A DNA stretch of 64,000 nt from Collinsella sp. (GTDB lineage: Bacteria > Actinomycetota > Coriobacteriia > Coriobacteriales > Coriobacteriaceae). Below, piece by piece: positions 60,999 through 64,000 of this stretch. The stretch is taken from positions 12,688-76,687 of the forward strand of contig JAGZSF010000013.1 of the NCBI GenBank assembly GCA_018381235.1. Reading direction: 5' to 3'. The position numbers were made by a program, and so were the translations under genes. The notes beneath the pieces were generated by a model. That model was given only the letters and a program-made list of their open reading frames with translations, did not search any database and was not told where the DNA came from. The stretch's first letter is position 1. Every line of letters begins with the position of its first letter.

Positions 60999-61015
60999 GT
61001 TCTATGTTGTTCTAT
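60999..61015 (-). promoter_or_regulatory. Putative GntR operator 2
   Basis: Minus strand ATAGAACAACATAGAAC, differing from operator 1 at one base. The centres are 62 bases apart, about six helical turns, with the promoter between them. Confidence 0.6.
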
Positions 61016-61024
61016 CTGTGGACG

Positions 61025-61789
61025 TTAGATGTCGAACACGTAGCGCGAGCCCACGATCTTTTGGCAGCCGAGCAGCAAGGGGCGCTCGTCCTCATCGGTA
61101 AAGTACGCCTCCATATAGAAGAGCGGCTCACCGACCGGCACCTCCAGCAGCGGGGCCGCCTGAGCATCGGCAAGCGCAATCTCCACGGTGCAGGGGTCGG
61201 ACTTGAGCGGCGCGCGACCCGAATGCTCGGCAACGAGCGCAAAGATGGAATTGTCCGTGAGGTCCTTGTCGGCAAGCGTCTGCAGGTAGGGATGGTCGGC
61301 GAGCACAAAGGCGTTGTTCTCAAGCATGACAGGGATGCCGTCGGCCGTGCGCACGCGCTCGACCACGATAAGCTCACAGCCGGGCTCCACGCCAAAGAAC
61401 GCCGCATCCTCGCGCGTCGCCGCGACCACCGTGCGCGACACCAGACGCGCACCCGGCACCATGTCGTTGGCAGCACAACCCTCAGTAAAGCTCTGGACGT
61501 CACCCTTCTGGCGAATCTTGCGCTTGAGCTTGGGAGCGCACACAAAGGTACCCCTCCCCTGTTGGCGGTTGAGATACCCCGCGCGCGACAGCTCCTCGAT
61601 GGCACGGCGCACGGTGACGCGCCCCACGCCGTAGGACTTCGCGAGCTCCATCTCGGAAGGAATGCGCGAGCCGGCAGCATACACGCCGCGCGCGATCTTG
61701 CCCTTTAGGTCGTCCATGACCTGCTGGTACAGCGGCACGGCGGACACCTCGGCGCGCTCGGAACGTTCGGTCTTGCTATCGGTTGCCAT
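61025..61789 (-). CDS. GntR/HutC family transcriptional regulator
   Basis: 254 residues. N-terminal winged helix (PLYQQVMDDLKGKIARGVYA, IPSEMELAKSYGVGRVTVRR, about 19-65) and C-terminal UTRA ligand domain (from about 95, with YMEAYFTDEDERPLLLGCQK). HutC-type regulators often sense sugar phosphates or amino acids; with a SIS gene next door a sugar-phosphate effector is likely. It starts two bases after the recQ stop, so it shares that mRNA. Two matching 17-bp sites flank the SIS promoter. Confidence 0.92.
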   Translation of the reverse strand: MATDSKTERSERAEVSAVPLYQQVMDDLKGKIARGVYAAGSRIPSEMELAKSYGVGRVTVRRAIEELSRAGYLNRQQGRGTFVCAPKLKRKIRQKGDVQSFTEGCAANDMVPGARLVSRTVVAATREDAAFFGVEPGCELIVVERVRTADGIPVMLENNAFVLADHPYLQTLADKDLTDNSIFALVAEHSGRAPLKSDPCTVEIALADAQAAPLLEVPVGEPLFYMEAYFTDEDERPLLLGCQKIVGSRYVFDI

Positions 61790-61791
61790 CG

Positions 61792-63771
61792 TTATGCCCC
61801 ATCCCGCGCATGCTCGGACTCAAACTCTTCAATCGCCGTCATAAACTGCTCGCCAAAGGCGTCGGCCTTTTTCTCGCCAATGCCGTTGACCTGGATCAGC
61901 TCGTCGCGTGTCTGCGGGCGCAGGCGGCACAGGCCGCGCAGGGCCTTGTCGGAAAAGACCATGTACGGCGCCATCTCCAGCTCGGTCGAAATCTCCTTGC
62001 GCAGGGCACGCAGGCGCTCGAACAGCTCGGCATCGTCGCCAACGCGCGGGCGCTGATCCAGCTCGGCCTCCTCGCGCAGCAGATCGACGGCGCGGCGTGC
62101 GCGGGCCGATGCCTTGCGCTTGGACGCGCGACGCTTAACGGTAAAGGCGAACGCCTCGTCCTCGACCTCGCCGGCACGCGGACCCAGCCCCACGACCGGG
62201 TACTGCCCCTGCGAGGTGGCCAAATAACCGCGGCCGCACAGCTGGCCGATGATGTCCTTGATGCGCCCGACCGATTCGCTCGACAGCTCACCGTAGCCGC
62301 GGTCCTCGTCCAGATGCATCTGGCGAATGCGCTCGGTGTTGCCGCCGTGGAGCACATCGGCGATCAGCGACTTGCCAAAGCGCATGGGACGCGTGGCCAC
62401 ATAGCGCACAACGGCGCGGGCCATTTCGGTGACGTCCTCGACCTCGAACTGCGTGAGGCAATTGCTACAGTTGCCGCAGCCCTCGACGTCATCCGTGGCG
62501 GTGCCGCCCGTACCGGCCGCGGCATGCTCGGCCGCGGCCTCGTCGCCAAAGTAGCGCAGCATGTATTCGCGCAGGCAACCGGTGGTATTGCAGTAGCCCT
62601 CCATCTGGCTGAGCAGACGATATCGATTCTGGAGCGCCCACGCGCGTTGCTCGTCGTCAAGTGCCTCGTCGGCAGCGTCGCCGCGATCGATCAGAAAACG
62701 GCGCATGCGAAAATCGTTGCCGTTCCACAGCAAGTGGCAGCTGGCCGGGTCGCCGTCACGACCGGCGCGGCCCGCCTCCTGGTAGTAGGCCTCGATACTC
62801 TCGGGCACGTTGTTGTGGATCACGTAGCGCACGTTGGGCTTGTCGATGCCCATGCCAAAAGCGTTGGTGGCAACCATCACCTGGATATCGTCGTCGATAA
62901 AGGCGCGCTGGCTTTGCCGGCGGGCGTCGTTGCCCATGCCGGCATGGTAGCGGCCAACGCGAATGCCGCTGGGGCCCAGCGCCTCGGCAAGCTCGCCTGC
63001 CAGCGCATCGACCGTCTTACGGGTCGAGCAATACACGATGCCGCTCTCGCTCGAATGCGCAATCACATAGTCGCGCACCCACGCGGCCTTGGCCTTGTCG
63101 CCCATCTCCTCGCAGCCAAAGTAGAGGTTCTTGCGATCGAAGCCCGTCACCACCGTCGCGGGGTTTTGCAGGCCGAGCATCTGCTGAATGTCCGCGCGCA
63201 CACGCTCGGTCGCCGTAGCGGTAAAGGCCGCCACGATGGGGCGCTGCGGCAGGGAATCGATGAACTCGCGAATCTGCAGGTAAGCGGGACGAAAATCCTG
63301 GCCCCATTGGCTCACGCAGTGGGCCTCGTCAATGGCCACGAGCGGCACGCCAATGCCGCCTTCGGCCGCAGCTTCCTGCGCAAAGGCTAAAAAACGCGGC
63401 TCGAGCAGGCGCTCGGGCGCCACGTACATAAGCTGGTAGCGGCCCTCGCGCGCCCGCTTGAGCACGGTGTTTTGCTGGGCCGGAGTAAGGCTGGAGTTGA
63501 GATAGCTGGGTCGCGCACCCGCCGCGAGCAACGCACGGGTCTGGTCCTCCATAAGCGACAGCAGCGGACTCACCACAAAGGTGATGCCAGGCAGCATGAG
63601 CGCGGGCACCTGGTAGCAAATGGACTTGCCGGCGCCCGTGGGCATCACGCCCAGCGCATCGCGACCGGCAAGGATTGCATCGACCATGCGGTCCTGTCCC
63701 GGGCGAAACGAGGTGTAGCCAAAATAGGCGCCGAGCGTGTCGAGCGCCATCTGCTGCATGTTATCGGTCAT
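61792..63771 (-). CDS. recQ: ATP-dependent DNA helicase RecQ
   Basis: 659 residues. Motif I VMPTGAGKSICYQVP (about 40-54), motif II AIDEAHCVSQWGQDFRP, motif III AFTATAT, motif VI YYQEAGRAGRDGDPASC. The zinc-binding region has CNTTGCLREYML...CGNCSNC (about 390-440), then the winged helix and a C-terminal HRDC domain (MVFSDKALRGLCRLRPQTRD, VNGIGEKKADAFGEQF). It acts in recombination repair. A GntR regulator is coupled downstream. Confidence 0.95.
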   Translation of the reverse strand: MTDNMQQMALDTLGAYFGYTSFRPGQDRMVDAILAGRDALGVMPTGAGKSICYQVPALMLPGITFVVSPLLSLMEDQTRALLAAGARPSYLNSSLTPAQQNTVLKRAREGRYQLMYVAPERLLEPRFLAFAQEAAAEGGIGVPLVAIDEAHCVSQWGQDFRPAYLQIREFIDSLPQRPIVAAFTATATERVRADIQQMLGLQNPATVVTGFDRKNLYFGCEEMGDKAKAAWVRDYVIAHSSESGIVYCSTRKTVDALAGELAEALGPSGIRVGRYHAGMGNDARRQSQRAFIDDDIQVMVATNAFGMGIDKPNVRYVIHNNVPESIEAYYQEAGRAGRDGDPASCHLLWNGNDFRMRRFLIDRGDAADEALDDEQRAWALQNRYRLLSQMEGYCNTTGCLREYMLRYFGDEAAAEHAAAGTGGTATDDVEGCGNCSNCLTQFEVEDVTEMARAVVRYVATRPMRFGKSLIADVLHGGNTERIRQMHLDEDRGYGELSSESVGRIKDIIGQLCGRGYLATSQGQYPVVGLGPRAGEVEDEAFAFTVKRRASKRKASARARRAVDLLREEAELDQRPRVGDDAELFERLRALRKEISTELEMAPYMVFSDKALRGLCRLRPQTRDELIQVNGIGEKKADAFGEQFMTAIEEFESEHARDGA

Positions 63772-63846
63772 GGTTTCCTAACGTCCAAGTCATCTGCCGC
63801 CGATTATACGCCGCCACGCGGACAGCAGCACACGGCCGCCGCCCAG

Positions 63847-63926
63847 ACTAGTCGTTTAAGAACGCCCCCAACGGCTAAGGAGTGTCCCCAGGTGCCGGCA
63901 GAAAAGGAACGTCCCCAAGTGCCGGC
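63847..63926. repeat. Intergenic GTCCCC repeat cluster
   Basis: Unit A ACTAGTCGTTTAAGAACGCC then CCCAA (63847-63871) matches 42049-42071. Units B and C are GGAGTGTCCCCAGGTGCCGGC-type sequence at 63879-63899 and GGAACGTCCCCAAGTGCCGG at 63906-63926, differing at two positions. Confidence 0.65.
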
Positions 63927-63980
63927 CCGGCAACGCCGATGTTTTGGCGCGGACAGACACTATGACCCAATCCGAGGGCA

Positions 63981-64000
63981 CTAAAAAGGCAGGAGCCCCC
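63981..64000 (-). terminator. Possible half terminator at the window edge
   Basis: The last bases AAAAAGGCAGGAGCCCCC would be the 3' arm and T tract of a minus-strand terminator whose other arm lies outside the window. An ATG at 63961 begins a short open frame but has no good ribosome site. Confidence 0.35.

Noticed and set aside
63961..64000. Start of a new plus-strand gene at the right edge
   Set aside because: The ATG lacks a ribosome site and the following bases look like a minus-strand terminator arm.

Overview
The window is about 64 kb of high-GC DNA from an actinobacterium of the class Coriobacteriia, most likely Collinsella or a close relative. This is inferred from gene content and style, not from a database search: GC-rich third positions, a Gram-positive-type Tad pilus operon without a secretin, lactate dehydrogenase and pyruvate kinase of a fermenter, strong AGGAGG ribosome sites, and many GC-rich hairpin repeats between genes. 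Most genes are on the minus strand. The left end cuts a large TPR-like gene; the right end appears to cut a terminator.

Layout. 1-2383: partial TPR-like protein. 2480-3770: three tRNA-Arg(ACG) genes, each with its own promoter and terminator, separated by mosaic repeats built from tRNA 3' ends. 3799-8334: a small unknown gene behind a LexA-like box, serS, a 57-residue membrane protein, proC, rlmH and an SPFH protein. 8400-8726: tRNA-Leu(CAG) with the same mosaic repeat. 8770-14265: tatD, rsmA, metG, rsmI and a GH5-like gene that has lost its acid/base motif. 14443-14804: a 62-bp-period hairpin array and tRNA-Phe. 14962-24552: a twelve-gene Tad (Flp) pilus operon read cpaB, tadZ, tadA, tadB, tadC, flp, an unknown anchor protein, three TadE-like proteins and one TadG-like protein, and DUF192. 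24805-30811: rsgA, a Ca-type P-ATPase with a hairpin over its ribosome site, and pyk. 31235-33150: an AbiEi/DUF559-like protein and a zinc-dependent phospholipase C-like protein. 33230-36065: an ECF nickel/cobalt importer (cbiMN-cbiQ-cbiO) behind a NikR-type operator. 36188-40285: pheS-pheT under a Phe T-box. 40408-46979: M32 carboxypeptidase, glmM, a DUF4012 protein and an EamA transporter. 47269-52506: tRNA-Val(GAC) followed by accessory genes (DUF5710, zinc ribbon, HNH endonuclease, unknown, AlbA_2/ATPase) and repeat-rich DNA. 52643-63771: M16C peptidase, a hicAB toxin-antitoxin pair, a 5-formyl-THF cyclo-ligase, metA, ldh, a SIS sugar-phosphate gene with its GntR regulator, and recQ.

How it works together. 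Translation functions are scattered (serS, metG, pheST, rsmA, rsmI, rlmH, rsgA, five tRNAs). The Tad operon should build one surface pilus, although no prepilin peptidase is in view. Several local control circuits are readable from the DNA: the T-box, the NikR site, two LexA-like boxes (unknown 125-residue gene and hicAB), a hicAB operator, and paired GntR-type operators at the SIS gene.

The most unusual content is between the genes: at least eight families of inverted or tandem repeats. The most striking is a roughly 100-bp core joined to duplicated tRNA 3' ends and terminators at two unrelated tRNA loci. None of these repeats was tested by search; the family names used here are descriptive.
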